Positions 1-5,884 of a stretch of 5,884 nucleotides of DNA are shown one piece after another. Source of the DNA: Verrucomicrobiota bacterium (GTDB taxonomy: Bacteria > Verrucomicrobiota > Verrucomicrobiia > Verrucomicrobiales > DEV007); contig JAADHD010000323.1 in the NCBI GenBank assembly GCA_013152075.1, forward strand, positions 1 to 5,884, given 5' to 3'. The stretch's first letter is position 1; each line of letters begins with the position of its first letter. The notes beneath the pieces are model-generated. The model did no database searches. It was not told the DNA's origin and saw only the letters and a program-made list of their open reading frames with translations. The translations under genes were made by a program, and so were the position numbers.

Positions 1-32
1 ACAATCAAATGTCCGGCCGGACATTTGATTGT
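1..32. repeat. Perfect 32-bp palindrome downstream of recJ; possible terminator hairpin
   Basis: The half-site ACAATCAAATGTCCGG is followed immediately by its exact reverse complement, with no spacer. As RNA it could form a 14-bp stem closed by a GGCC tetraloop. It lies about 70 nt past the recJ stop codon and is the only strong hairpin in that region, so it may end the leuA-recJ transcript. A U-tract for minus-strand transcription would fall outside the window and cannot be seen; on the plus strand the stem is followed by CGCACC, which is not a U-tract. Because the left edge cuts here, the symmetry may extend further. The palindrome is certain; its role is inferred. Confidence 0.85.
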
Positions 33-102
33 CGCACCCCAGGGGAAATAAATTTCGGTTTTTGCGGGAGAAGAGGGGTATGGAGAGGTGTTGCTTGCCT
101 TA

Positions 103-1812
103 TTAACACTCCGCTGCGCGGATGGCCTGGATGATCATGCTGACGCTGATACGTCCGCGGTAATCGTTACGGTCAATGGTGTAAGCGATATCCCATGGTG
201 GTGGTGGTAGTTTAAGCTCCGCAGAATTGAAGTAGATCGCATCGTGACTACAACCCTCTTGCACGAACATGAACTTCAAGTGTTTCTCCTTAAGCACACG
301 CGGCTCACCTTTCAGTTGCACACCGCGGGTGAGCAGAATTGGTTGCGGGTTTCCTTTTCCAAAAGGGCGCAGCAACTCGTAGGAGTCGAGCAGAGGGAGA
401 TTGATTTCTTCCAGCTTGGCTTCGATGTCGAGATGGATCTTGGGGATGAGCAGTTCTTCGTTATCCTTGCTTCGCTGTTCAACGTAGGCATTCAATTTTT
501 TACGGAAAGCTTGTAGGTTTTCCCGGCGCACGCTGAGTCCGGCAGCCTGGTCATGTCCGCCACCAGCTTCGAGTAGATCGCGGCAATGGTCGATTGCCTT
601 GACCAGGGAAACGCCCTCCACGCTGCGGCCACTTCCTTTACCGATCCCGGCGTCATCATAACCAATAATAAAAGTGGGCAGGTGATGTTTTCTCATCAGA
701 CGACTGGCGACGATACCCACGACTCCGGGATGCCAGTCATCTCCTGCCAAGACCAGGGCGAACTCCTTTTCTTCGGCGGGCAGATCTTCCATTTGTTGCT
801 CGGCCTGTTCGCGAGCTTTTTGTTCGAGTGTCTGACGGTCGCGATTGAGATGGTTCAATTTTTCGGCCAGGTTTATGCACTCGTTCTCATCTGTTGACAG
901 GAGTAGATCCAGTGCATCCTGGGCGGTATTAACACGGCCTGCAGCATTCAGTCGCGGTCCGATCTTGAAGCCCACATCGACCGCATCACAGGGAGAGCCC
1001 AGTCCGGAAACCTTTTTCAGCGCTTTTAGCCCGGTGTTGGTAGTGCGGTCTAGCTGTTGCAAGCCACGGCGAACAAGAATCCGGTTTTCATCAACTAAAG
1101 GCACAATGTCAGCAACGGTTCCCAGAGCGACTAGATCCAGATGTTGACGTAGATCAAAGGTATCCCCAAGAGGCCGGGCTTTCAGCAGTGCATGAGCAAC
1201 TTTAAAAACCACGCCGGCAGTGCAGAGGTAGTGAAAATCTTTTCCAAGCTTAGGATTAACGATAGCAATACAATCGGCAACACCTTCAATAGCGGGTTCA
1301 TGATGGTCGAGTACGAGTAAATCGATATTTTTTTCTCGCAGCCAGTCAGCCTCATCACGTGAATTGGTGCCGCAATCAGCGGCGATCACCAGAGCGGGAC
1401 TTACTCCTTCGATGGCCTTTTTTATGCCGCCAATGGAAAGCCCGTATCCTTCGGATAAACGTTGGGGAAGAAAGGTTCGTGGTTTTAAACCATAGGCAGA
1501 CAAACACAGATTTAGCAAAGCAGATGAGCTGACGCCATCCACGTCATAATCGCCGTAGATCACTACTCCTTCGTTGTTATCGACAGCTTGTAGCAGTCGG
1601 TCAATGGTGGCTTGCATGCCGGGCATATCGAAGGGATCGCTTAAGTCCTGCAAACGAGGATGGAGAAATTCTGCCAGCGATTTTTCATCGCCAAATCCGC
1701 GCTGGATCGCCAGTTGAACTGCAAGCGGACTGAGCTCAAACTCGCTTGCCAGCTTTTGCACACGATCAATGTCGGGCACTTCGGCTAAAAGCCATTTGGA
1801 CTCAGGTATCAT
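103..1812 (-). CDS. recJ: Single-stranded-DNA-specific exonuclease RecJ
   Basis: RecJ degrades single-stranded DNA 5' to 3' in recombinational repair, stalled-fork processing and mismatch repair, and acts in the cytoplasm with metal ions. Counting from the chosen start (569 aa, normal for RecJ), the DHH-superfamily motifs appear in order: GDYDVDG (87-93), ADCGT (145-149), DHH (169-171), GTVADIVPL (231-239), then GPRLNAAGR (285-293), HPGVVGIVASR (361-371) and the DHHA1 GGGH (417-420). The C-terminal part matches the expected RecJ OB-like region. The frame is open back to a GTG at 1872, but that has no ribosome-binding sequence and adds 20 residues (MECLLALSLH...) that do not look like RecJ. 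The ATG at 1812 has AGGA just upstream, and MIPESKWLL resembles the usual RecJ beginning. leuA ends 75 nt upstream of this start (15 nt from the GTG), with no terminator between, so the two are probably co-transcribed. Identity is very secure; the start is moderately secure. Confidence 0.95.
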   Translation of the reverse strand: MIPESKWLLAEVPDIDRVQKLASEFELSPLAVQLAIQRGFGDEKSLAEFLHPRLQDLSDPFDMPGMQATIDRLLQAVDNNEGVVIYGDYDVDGVSSSALLNLCLSAYGLKPRTFLPQRLSEGYGLSIGGIKKAIEGVSPALVIAADCGTNSRDEADWLREKNIDLLVLDHHEPAIEGVADCIAIVNPKLGKDFHYLCTAGVVFKVAHALLKARPLGDTFDLRQHLDLVALGTVADIVPLVDENRILVRRGLQQLDRTTNTGLKALKKVSGLGSPCDAVDVGFKIGPRLNAAGRVNTAQDALDLLLSTDENECINLAEKLNHLNRDRQTLEQKAREQAEQQMEDLPAEEKEFALVLAGDDWHPGVVGIVASRLMRKHHLPTFIIGYDDAGIGKGSGRSVEGVSLVKAIDHCRDLLEAGGGHDQAAGLSVRRENLQAFRKKLNAYVEQRSKDNEELLIPKIHLDIEAKLEEINLPLLDSYELLRPFGKGNPQPILLTRGVQLKGEPRVLKEKHLKFMFVQEGCSHDAIYFNSAELKLPPPPWDIAYTIDRNDYRGRISVSMIIQAIRAAEC

Positions 1813-1815
1813 ATT

Positions 1816-1819
1816 TCCT
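1816..1819 (-). promoter_or_regulatory. Probable ribosome-binding site supporting the recJ ATG at 1812
   Basis: AGGA lies three bases (AAT) before the ATG. The spacing is a little short, but this is the only Shine-Dalgarno-like sequence near either candidate start, which favours the ATG at 1812 over the GTG at 1872, whose upstream CTCAAAAT has none. Confidence 0.5.
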
Positions 1820-1887
1820 GCATCATAGAGGGTCGTCTGGCGATGTAAAGACAAGGCCAGCAAACACTCCACATTTTGAGCAACAGG

Positions 1888-3456
1888 CTAAATGGTAGCG
1901 CCTGAGGCAGCGGCCGATTCATCCGTTTCTTCGTCCTGTGCTTCGATGGCAGAAACTCGGTTCACGGCATTGAGATAGGCGCGCGCGCTGGCCTCGATCA
2001 CATCAGTGCTGGCGCCCTTACCGGAAATGAGATTGCCATCGCCAAAATCAACCTTCAAGCTGACCTCACCCAGGGAATCTTTGCCGCCGGAAGTGGCGGT
2101 GACGTAATACTCGACTAGGTGCCCACGTTTATCCAGAATACGGTCGATGGCCTTCATCGAGGCATCGACGGCGCCGTTGCCGGGGCTTGAATCTTCGAGT
2201 GTTTCATCTCCACGTTTCAATTGCACGGTAGCTGTTGGGATGGCGGTCGTGCCGGAACTGACGTGCAGATACTCTAGCGAATAGGCCTCCTTGACCGTGG
2301 TCAGAGAATCATCAACCAAAGCAGCCAAATCGTCGTCATAGACGAATTTTTTACGGTCACCAATGGCTTTGAATCGTGCAAAAATGGCATCGATCTCCTC
2401 ATCCGTCAGGGTGTAGCTCAATGCCTGCAAACGCAATGCCACGGCATGTCGACCACTGTGCTTGGTCAAGGGCAGTTCGGTTTCGCCCCAGCCGATCTCC
2501 TTGGGATCCATGATCTCGTAGGTTTCACGCTTTTTGATGATGCCATCCTGGTGAATACCCGCGCCATGAGCGAAGGCGTTCTCGCCGACGATGGCCTTGT
2601 TGCGTTGAACCTGCAGGCTACACATGCGGCTGACTAGACGCGAGGTCTTGACGATCTCCGAGGTGTCAATCTCGGTGTGTACATCATTGAAAATATCGGA
2701 GCGGGTCTTGAGGGCCATGATGACCTCTTCCAAGGCGGCATTGCCTGCGCGTTCACCGATGCCATTGATGGTGCCTTCGATCTGGCGCGCGCCGGCTTGA
2801 ACAGCTGCCAACGAATTGGCAACGGCCAGGCCGAGATCGTTGTGACAATGCACTGAGATGACGGCATCATCGATGTTGTTTACGTTATCAAAAAGATAGC
2901 GGATCAAATCTCCATAAGTTTGCGGAACAGCGAAGCCAACGGTATCTGGTATGTTGACGGTAGTTGCTCCAGCAGCGATCACCGCTTGAGTGACTTCGGC
3001 CAAAAAATCAGGTTCGGTGCGTGAAGCATCTTCAGGTGAAAATTCCACGTCCTTCACGAAGGTTTTCGCGAATTCTACGCTTTCAACAGCCAAACGTAGA
3101 ATCTCGTGATTGGCTTTTTTCAATTTGTGTTCCGCATGAATCTTTGATGTGGCCAAAAACACATGAATGCGGCCGCGTTCAGCTGCCGGTTTGACGGCTG
3201 CCCCAGCTGCTTCGATATCTTTTTTCACACAGCGGGCTAGTCCTGCGATGATTGGCCCTTTCACTTCAGTGGCGATCTGCTTTACCGAGGCAAAATCTCC
3301 TTCACTGATCACCGGAAAACCCGCTTCTATCACGTCAACGTTGAGACAGGCGAGTTGTCTGGCGACCTCCATTTTTTCTCGTGGATCCATGGATGCGCCC
3401 GGGCATTGTTCGCCATCGCGCAAGGTCGTATCAAATATGGTCAATCTGTCTGACAT
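1888..3456 (-). CDS. leuA: 2-isopropylmalate synthase
   Basis: This enzyme condenses acetyl-CoA with 2-oxoisovalerate to form 2-isopropylmalate, the committed step of leucine synthesis. The 522-aa protein has the full architecture. A DRE-TIM barrel opens with FDTTLRDGEQCPG (8-20; catalytic R12, metal ligand D13). It carries the HCHND metal site (H203, H205) and GTINGIGERAGNAALEEV (228 onward, N239 as the expected metal ligand). A linker region follows, then a C-terminal LeuA regulatory domain from about residue 395, including SSPGNGAVDASMKAI, the domain that binds leucine for feedback inhibition in this family. The last 15 or so residues are acidic and alanine-rich, with no assigned role. The ATG at 3456 is fixed by an in-frame TAG only two codons further upstream; it has no Shine-Dalgarno sequence. 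The gene is preceded by a leucine-codon leader and attenuator, so it is likely controlled both by transcription attenuation and by enzyme feedback. Homocitrate or citramalate synthase are relatives, but the motif set and leucine leader favour LeuA. Confidence 0.97.
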   Translation of the reverse strand: MSDRLTIFDTTLRDGEQCPGASMDPREKMEVARQLACLNVDVIEAGFPVISEGDFASVKQIATEVKGPIIAGLARCVKKDIEAAGAAVKPAAERGRIHVFLATSKIHAEHKLKKANHEILRLAVESVEFAKTFVKDVEFSPEDASRTEPDFLAEVTQAVIAAGATTVNIPDTVGFAVPQTYGDLIRYLFDNVNNIDDAVISVHCHNDLGLAVANSLAAVQAGARQIEGTINGIGERAGNAALEEVIMALKTRSDIFNDVHTEIDTSEIVKTSRLVSRMCSLQVQRNKAIVGENAFAHGAGIHQDGIIKKRETYEIMDPKEIGWGETELPLTKHSGRHAVALRLQALSYTLTDEEIDAIFARFKAIGDRKKFVYDDDLAALVDDSLTTVKEAYSLEYLHVSSGTTAIPTATVQLKRGDETLEDSSPGNGAVDASMKAIDRILDKRGHLVEYYVTATSGGKDSLGEVSLKVDFGDGNLISGKGASTDVIEASARAYLNAVNRVSAIEAQDEETDESAAASGATI

Positions 3457-3484
3457 GATGTTCTAGTGTTTGGGTTCTGATTTC

Positions 3485-3508
3485 TCGCTGTAAAAATTCG
3501 CTGTAAAA
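3485..3508. repeat. Tandem 11-bp direct repeat in the leuA 5' untranslated region
   Basis: TCGCTGTAAAA occurs at 3485-3495 and again at 3498-3508, a 13-bp period (minus strand: TTTTACAGCGA twice, separated by AT). The upstream copy overlaps the end of the T-rich tail of the leuA attenuator, and both lie between the attenuator and the leuA start. They may be accidental, a protein or RNA contact site, or a local slippage duplication; nothing in the sequence decides this. Confidence 0.6.
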
Positions 3509-3548
3509 TAAAAAATTCGATTCTCTGCGTCCGGTGCAGGGAATCGAA
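3505..3548 (-). terminator. Intrinsic terminator (attenuator) between leuL and leuA
   Basis: On the minus strand TTCGATTC (3548-3541) pairs perfectly with GAATCGAA (3523-3516). After one C/A mismatch the stem continues with CTGC/GCAG (3539-3536 with 3528-3525), closed by a 7-nt loop. The stem is followed at once by six T, one A and four T (3515-3505), the standard signature of factor-independent termination. The T-run makes it directional: it stops minus-strand transcription, that is, transcription heading into leuA. A terminator placed upstream of the gene it faces, after a leucine-rich leader frame, is the hallmark of an attenuator. Confidence 0.85.
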
Positions 3549-3571
3549 AAAAGCGAACAAACTGCGAGGAC
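3529..3571 (-). promoter_or_regulatory. Candidate antiterminator pairing of the leuA attenuator
   Basis: On the minus strand GTCC (3571-3568) can pair with GGAC (3532-3529), and GCAG (3565-3562) with CTGC (3539-3536), separated by a small internal loop (TC against ACC). This pairing uses the upper left arm and loop of the terminator and encloses TTCGATTC in its own loop, so it should exclude the terminator stem. In competition, AGGGC (3598-3594, in the last leucine codons of the leader) can pair with GTCCT (3571-3567), giving a weak 1:2 stem that a stalled ribosome would cover. All this is drawn by eye; no folding energies were computed. Confidence 0.4.
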
Positions 3572-3582
3572 AACAAAAGATA

Positions 3583-3654
3583 TTAGGCATCAAGCCCTAA
3601 CCCTAGAAGGAGTAGGTTCAGCAAGTTTGCTGGGATGTGCCGTGTGTGTCTCAT
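3583..3654 (-). CDS. leuL: Leucine leader peptide of the leuA attenuator
   Basis: A 23-codon frame, ATG to TAA, ends 126 nt before leuA. It begins MRHTRHIPAN and then runs LLNLLLLGLGL. Eight of 23 codons are leucine: TTG, CTG, CTA, CTC, CTT, CTA, TTA, CTT, so all six leucine codons are used, an arrangement that would sense every leucine tRNA. An upstream in-frame TAA lies 24 nt before the ATG, with no other usual start codon between. The peptide itself is probably not functional; its translation is the sensor, as known for leuL of enteric bacteria. Scarce charged tRNA-Leu stalls the ribosome near codons 11-21 and permits antitermination. There is no clear Shine-Dalgarno sequence. I see no T-box, so tRNA sensing by RNA alone is not suggested. 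The leucine cluster is directly visible; translation and regulation are inferred. Confidence 0.82.
   Translation of the reverse strand: MRHTRHIPANLLNLLLLGLGLDA
3619..3632 (-). repeat. Short inverted repeat within leuL
   Basis: CAGCAA-AC-TTGCTG forms a 5-bp stem with a 4-nt loop at the start of the leucine cluster (codons 8-12). The following segment AACCTA (3618-3613) can also pair with TAGGGTT (3605-3599) if one G bulges. Either could act as an early pause hairpin that synchronises polymerase with the translating ribosome, but both are small. Confidence 0.45.
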
Positions 3655-3672
3655 CAGATTCGAAGTAATTGC

Positions 3673-3700
3673 AGATTACCGTATATCAAAAAAATGTCGA
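3673..3700 (-). promoter_or_regulatory. Weak candidate promoter for leuL-leuA-recJ
   Basis: A promoter is expected between the esterase terminator and the leader ATG. The best sigma-70-like pair I can find on the minus strand is TCGACA (3700-3695), a 16-bp spacer and TAATCT (3678-3673). The -10 matches the consensus poorly; an overlapping GATATA (3687-3682) is an alternative. Transcription from TAATCT would start only about 12 nt before the leuL ATG. The location is well motivated; the exact boxes are not. Confidence 0.25.
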
Positions 3701-3710
3701 GCGGAAAATG

Positions 3711-3766
3711 TGAAACAGATTTGTAACCTGTTCGCTTCGGATAAAACAGGTTACAAATCTGCTTCA
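3711..3766 (-). terminator. Long hairpin after the esterase gene, probable terminator
   Basis: CAGATTTGTAACCTGTT (3716-3732) and its exact complement (3745-3761) form a 17-bp stem with a 12-nt loop. After one mismatch it extends four more pairs outward, ending 7 nt from the esterase stop codon. On the minus strand the stem is followed by TTTCACATTTTCC, a broken U-tract of which the first bases belong to the extended stem. It therefore looks like an imperfect intrinsic terminator or an mRNA 3'-end protecting hairpin. It separates the esterase transcript from the leuA leader. Confidence 0.65.
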
Positions 3767-3773
3767 GATTGAA

Positions 3774-5884
3774 TCACTTCATTAAGAACTCAAGCCAGTT
3801 GGCTTGTGCTTGCGCTTTATCACCCTGGTAGATCTGGAAATATTTTTCGGCATCGGCTGCTGTAAAGGTGCTTTTCACTTGAGCCTGGAGATTTTTATCG
3901 CTGTCCAGCAACCACAGTTTTTGCGGAGCATTCAGGGTGAGGAAAGCGCCGATGTCGCCGTATTTAGTGGCACCCGGCAGGAAGTTTTGATCGAAGGATG
4001 AGGAGAGGCTGGCAAATCGAAAGCCATCCGTGATAGCTACCGTGTGATCGATCTCGGAGCCTGCTACGGCGGCCGCTGCGGCGACCCATTGTCCGGCTCC
4101 CTCCAGACCAACAAGGTCGACGGATTTCACATCCAGCTTCTCGTAATTTTTCACATACGCTACACAAGTCAGGATGTCGTGAACGCGGCGCGAAAACAAC
4201 GAGTCGTTGTAACCGTAGTTGTAAACACCTGACATACGCCATTTTTGATCAGGCTTGTCAGTTTTGCCCGGGTATTGAACCCGTGCGTTTTCAGAAGATT
4301 TTTCGTCGGGTTTGAGAAATTCACCCTGACGAAACAAGTCGGGACTCATCACGCCTATTCCGGCATCGACAAGTTTTTTGACTCCGGCGCTTAGCTTACC
4401 ATCGGCCTGGAACATTCCCGATTTTCCTTCAGGGAACACCCAAATCACAATCTTGCCTTTCCAGTTTTCTGGTTGCGCAAAAGCGGCGGGTATTTCTTCA
4501 CTGTGTTTTTTGTTTTGGATCACTCCAGTCAATTCCATGTAACCGGATTTTTCTTTTTTGTCGCTTAGATCAAAATTCACATCTTCAGCCAGGGGCAATT
4601 TTCGCCCGATCATGATGTCCACAGCGCCACCGATCACCTCTCTTGCTTTGGCGAGATCAGCTTTATTTTTCGGAGACAGAAGGGGAGTGATTTGTTTGGT
4701 CGAATCTTCAGTGAACCATTTGCACACCGCACGTTCATGGTCATCGCCCACTTGTTTTGGCGCAGGGTGATTTTCATCCCATACGCTGAGGTCGGGTTTC
4801 AATAACACGGTGAAATCGCGTTCCAGCACGGGAGTTTTCAAACCGAGCTGGAAGTGTTTGTTCACAAAATTATACATCTGGGTTCGGGACAAGTGATTGT
4901 AATTATGCTTGAACCAAGTGTTAAGGTGAGCTTCGAATTTTCCTTTGGCTCCGGCGAGTTCATACAGTTTCATCAAGTCGGGCACGCCTTTTTCTTTCAG
5001 GTCGATGGTCCAGTCATCGGCAGCGGTTATCGCCAACGGACGTGGCGCAACGGCGGCAGCAATGTCGATGTTGCCTTGTCCGATACGCAGATAGAATCCG
5101 TTTTCACCGGTGCACCCGCCTTGCATGGCGGTGGACACCATCACGGCGGGGAAAGCAGCACCGACACGTTCATCAATGGCCGAGATCATCATGGTTTGCG
5201 TCGCGCCTCCACTGGCTCCGGTGACCAGGATACGCTTGGCATCGATCTGCTCCTGATCGAGCAGGAAATCCAGTGCTCGCACGCTATTCCAGGTTTGCAG
5301 TCCGAAGTTGGTTTGCAGTCTTGCTTCGGCCTGTGGGCTGACAAGACCCCATTTACCAGGTTCAGGATTGTTCATATGGTCACGCGGACCGCGTCGATGT
5401 TCGAGGAACTGATTCGAATCGGAATTGCCGAGCATGTCGTACTGGAACACCACCAAACCCATGCGGGCTAGTTGCACACAGCGCGCCTGATAATGATTTT
5501 GCGCAGCACTGTCGAATCGTTCGGCGCCGATGGCGATCAATTGCTTGCGCTTCTTTTCGTCGAGATCATAGAAGCGTGCGTCTTTCCAGTGTCCGTGCGG
5601 ACACAGCGCGCCGGGACGTTTGCCGTCCTTGACACCGTTTTTCAGGGAGTCGCCGGCGGGGCGGTAAAGGTTGCCGGTGACGAAGTGTCCGGGCAAGGAT
5701 TCAAAATAAACTTTCTCCACCGTGTAGTCGCCCATGTCTTTCTTTCCGTGAATCACAGCGTTCAGCGGCGTTTTTTCGGGCATTGGCCAGAGCCCTGCGG
5801 AGACCTTGATTCTACGTTTGATCTGTTTCTGGCGCTCTGCCCATTCCCCCGTCGAGCTCATCTGCGTAAAGGGAAAATAATCAT
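3774..5884 (-). CDS. Acetylxylan-esterase-like alpha/beta hydrolase, N-terminus beyond the window
   Basis: A large hydrolase, probably removing acyl groups from carbohydrates or acting on a related ester; the substrate cannot be read from sequence. Numbering from the Met at 5861 (695 aa), the first lobe has VYFESLPGHFVTGNLYRP (51-68) and the oxyanion-type HGHW (89-92). It also has the nucleophile elbow GASGG (S217) and probable acid and base in ADDW (D282/D283) and HNYNH (H319 or H323). The second lobe (about 460-690) repeats the hydrolase layout but has GLEGAG (585-590), with no serine at the elbow. The Met at 5861 is probably internal: it lacks a ribosome-binding site, the frame stays open to the edge, and the preceding codons read DYFPFTQ, resembling what I recall of relatives just before GLWPMPEKTPLNAV. 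A signal peptide, common in this group, would lie outside the window. It appears to be a separate transcription unit from leuA, ended by the hairpin at 3711-3766. Family assignment is secure at the hydrolase level, less so for the acetylxylan substrate. Confidence 0.88.
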   Translation of the reverse strand, partial: DYFPFTQMSSTGEWAERQKQIKRRIKVSAGLWPMPEKTPLNAVIHGKKDMGDYTVEKVYFESLPGHFVTGNLYRPAGDSLKNGVKDGKRPGALCPHGHWKDARFYDLDEKKRKQLIAIGAERFDSAAQNHYQARCVQLARMGLVVFQYDMLGNSDSNQFLEHRRGPRDHMNNPEPGKWGLVSPQAEARLQTNFGLQTWNSVRALDFLLDQEQIDAKRILVTGASGGATQTMMISAIDERVGAAFPAVMVSTAMQGGCTGENGFYLRIGQGNIDIAAAVAPRPLAITAADDWTIDLKEKGVPDLMKLYELAGAKGKFEAHLNTWFKHNYNHLSRTQMYNFVNKHFQLGLKTPVLERDFTVLLKPDLSVWDENHPAPKQVGDDHERAVCKWFTEDSTKQITPLLSPKNKADLAKAREVIGGAVDIMIGRKLPLAEDVNFDLSDKKEKSGYMELTGVIQNKKHSEEIPAAFAQPENWKGKIVIWVFPEGKSGMFQADGKLSAGVKKLVDAGIGVMSPDLFRQGEFLKPDEKSSENARVQYPGKTDKPDQKWRMSGVYNYGYNDSLFSRRVHDILTCVAYVKNYEKLDVKSVDLVGLEGAGQWVAAAAAVAGSEIDHTVAITDGFRFASLSSSFDQNFLPGATKYGDIGAFLTLNAPQKLWLLDSDKNLQAQVKSTFTAADAEKYFQIYQGDKAQAQANWLEFLMK

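Noticed and set aside
37..45. CCCCAGGGG mini-palindrome after the recJ stop
   Set aside because: The stem is at most three or four base pairs and no T-run follows on the minus strand, so it is not a credible terminator on its own.
244..1147. Three plus-strand frames of 90-103 codons opposite recJ
   Set aside because: All are antisense to conserved RecJ motifs, overlap one another in part, and have compositions expected from reading the wrong strand.
1813..1887. Possible terminator between leuA and recJ
   Set aside because: Only a TGGC/GCCA 4-bp inverted repeat can be found there and no T-run follows it.
2634..2870. 78-codon minus-strand frame inside leuA
   Set aside because: It is an alternative frame across the conserved HCHND and GINGIGERAGN region of LeuA; the translation is arginine- and proline-rich frame shadow.
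3457..3715. T-box riboswitch as the leuA control element
   Set aside because: No T-box-like conserved sequence or long specifier stem is visible between the promoter region and the terminator; the dense leucine codons in a short translatable frame fit peptide-based attenuation better.
3656..3770. CAGATT appearing four times on the plus strand (3656, 3672, 3716, 3765)
   Set aside because: Spacing is irregular and the last two copies fall in or beside the esterase hairpin; a 6-mer repeated four times in AT-rich intergenic DNA is weak evidence for an operator.
4854..5471. 205-codon plus-strand open frame opposite the esterase gene
   Set aside because: It lies wholly antisense to a well-supported hydrolase coding sequence, its translation shows no recognisable domain, and it has no clear ribosome-binding site. 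Long antisense frames are common opposite GC-balanced genes.

Overview
This 5.9-kb window carries three large genes, all on the minus strand and so read from right to left. They are a secreted-esterase-type alpha/beta hydrolase (cut off by the right edge), leuA (2-isopropylmalate synthase) and recJ (single-strand DNA exonuclease). Base composition is near 50% GC, and the large genes whose starts are visible lack strong Shine-Dalgarno sequences. The esterase belongs to the long, two-lobed acetylxylan-esterase-like type that I associate with polysaccharide-degrading Verrucomicrobiota and Planctomycetota. A verrucomicrobial origin is therefore my best guess, but it is inference from protein style and not from any marker gene.

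Region by region (right to left, the direction of transcription): 5884-3774 is the esterase, whose reading frame is still open at the window edge. 3766-3711 is a long, nearly perfect hairpin just after its stop codon, the probable transcription terminator. 3710-3457 is a leader region for leuA. 3456-1888 is leuA. 1812-103 is recJ, which probably shares the leuA transcript because no terminator separates them. 102-1 is a short gene-free stretch ending in a perfect 32-bp palindrome.

The most interesting part is the leuA leader. It contains a 23-codon open reading frame (3654-3583) with eight leucine codons covering all six leucine codon types, mostly in one cluster (LLNLLLLGLGL). About 35 nt beyond its stop codon lies a textbook intrinsic terminator (stem 3548-3516 followed by T6-A-T4), placed before leuA. 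A competing antiterminator pairing and a weak upstream 1:2 pairing can be drawn by eye. Together these are the parts of a ribosome-mediated leucine attenuator: when charged tRNA-Leu is scarce the ribosome stalls on the leucine codons, the terminator fails to form, and leuA (and probably recJ) is transcribed.

Two further points deserve attention. The ATG at 5861 is probably an internal methionine, because upstream in-frame codons continue family-like sequence. The second lobe of the esterase has a GLEGAG sequence where a catalytic serine elbow would be expected, suggesting a degenerate second hydrolase domain.
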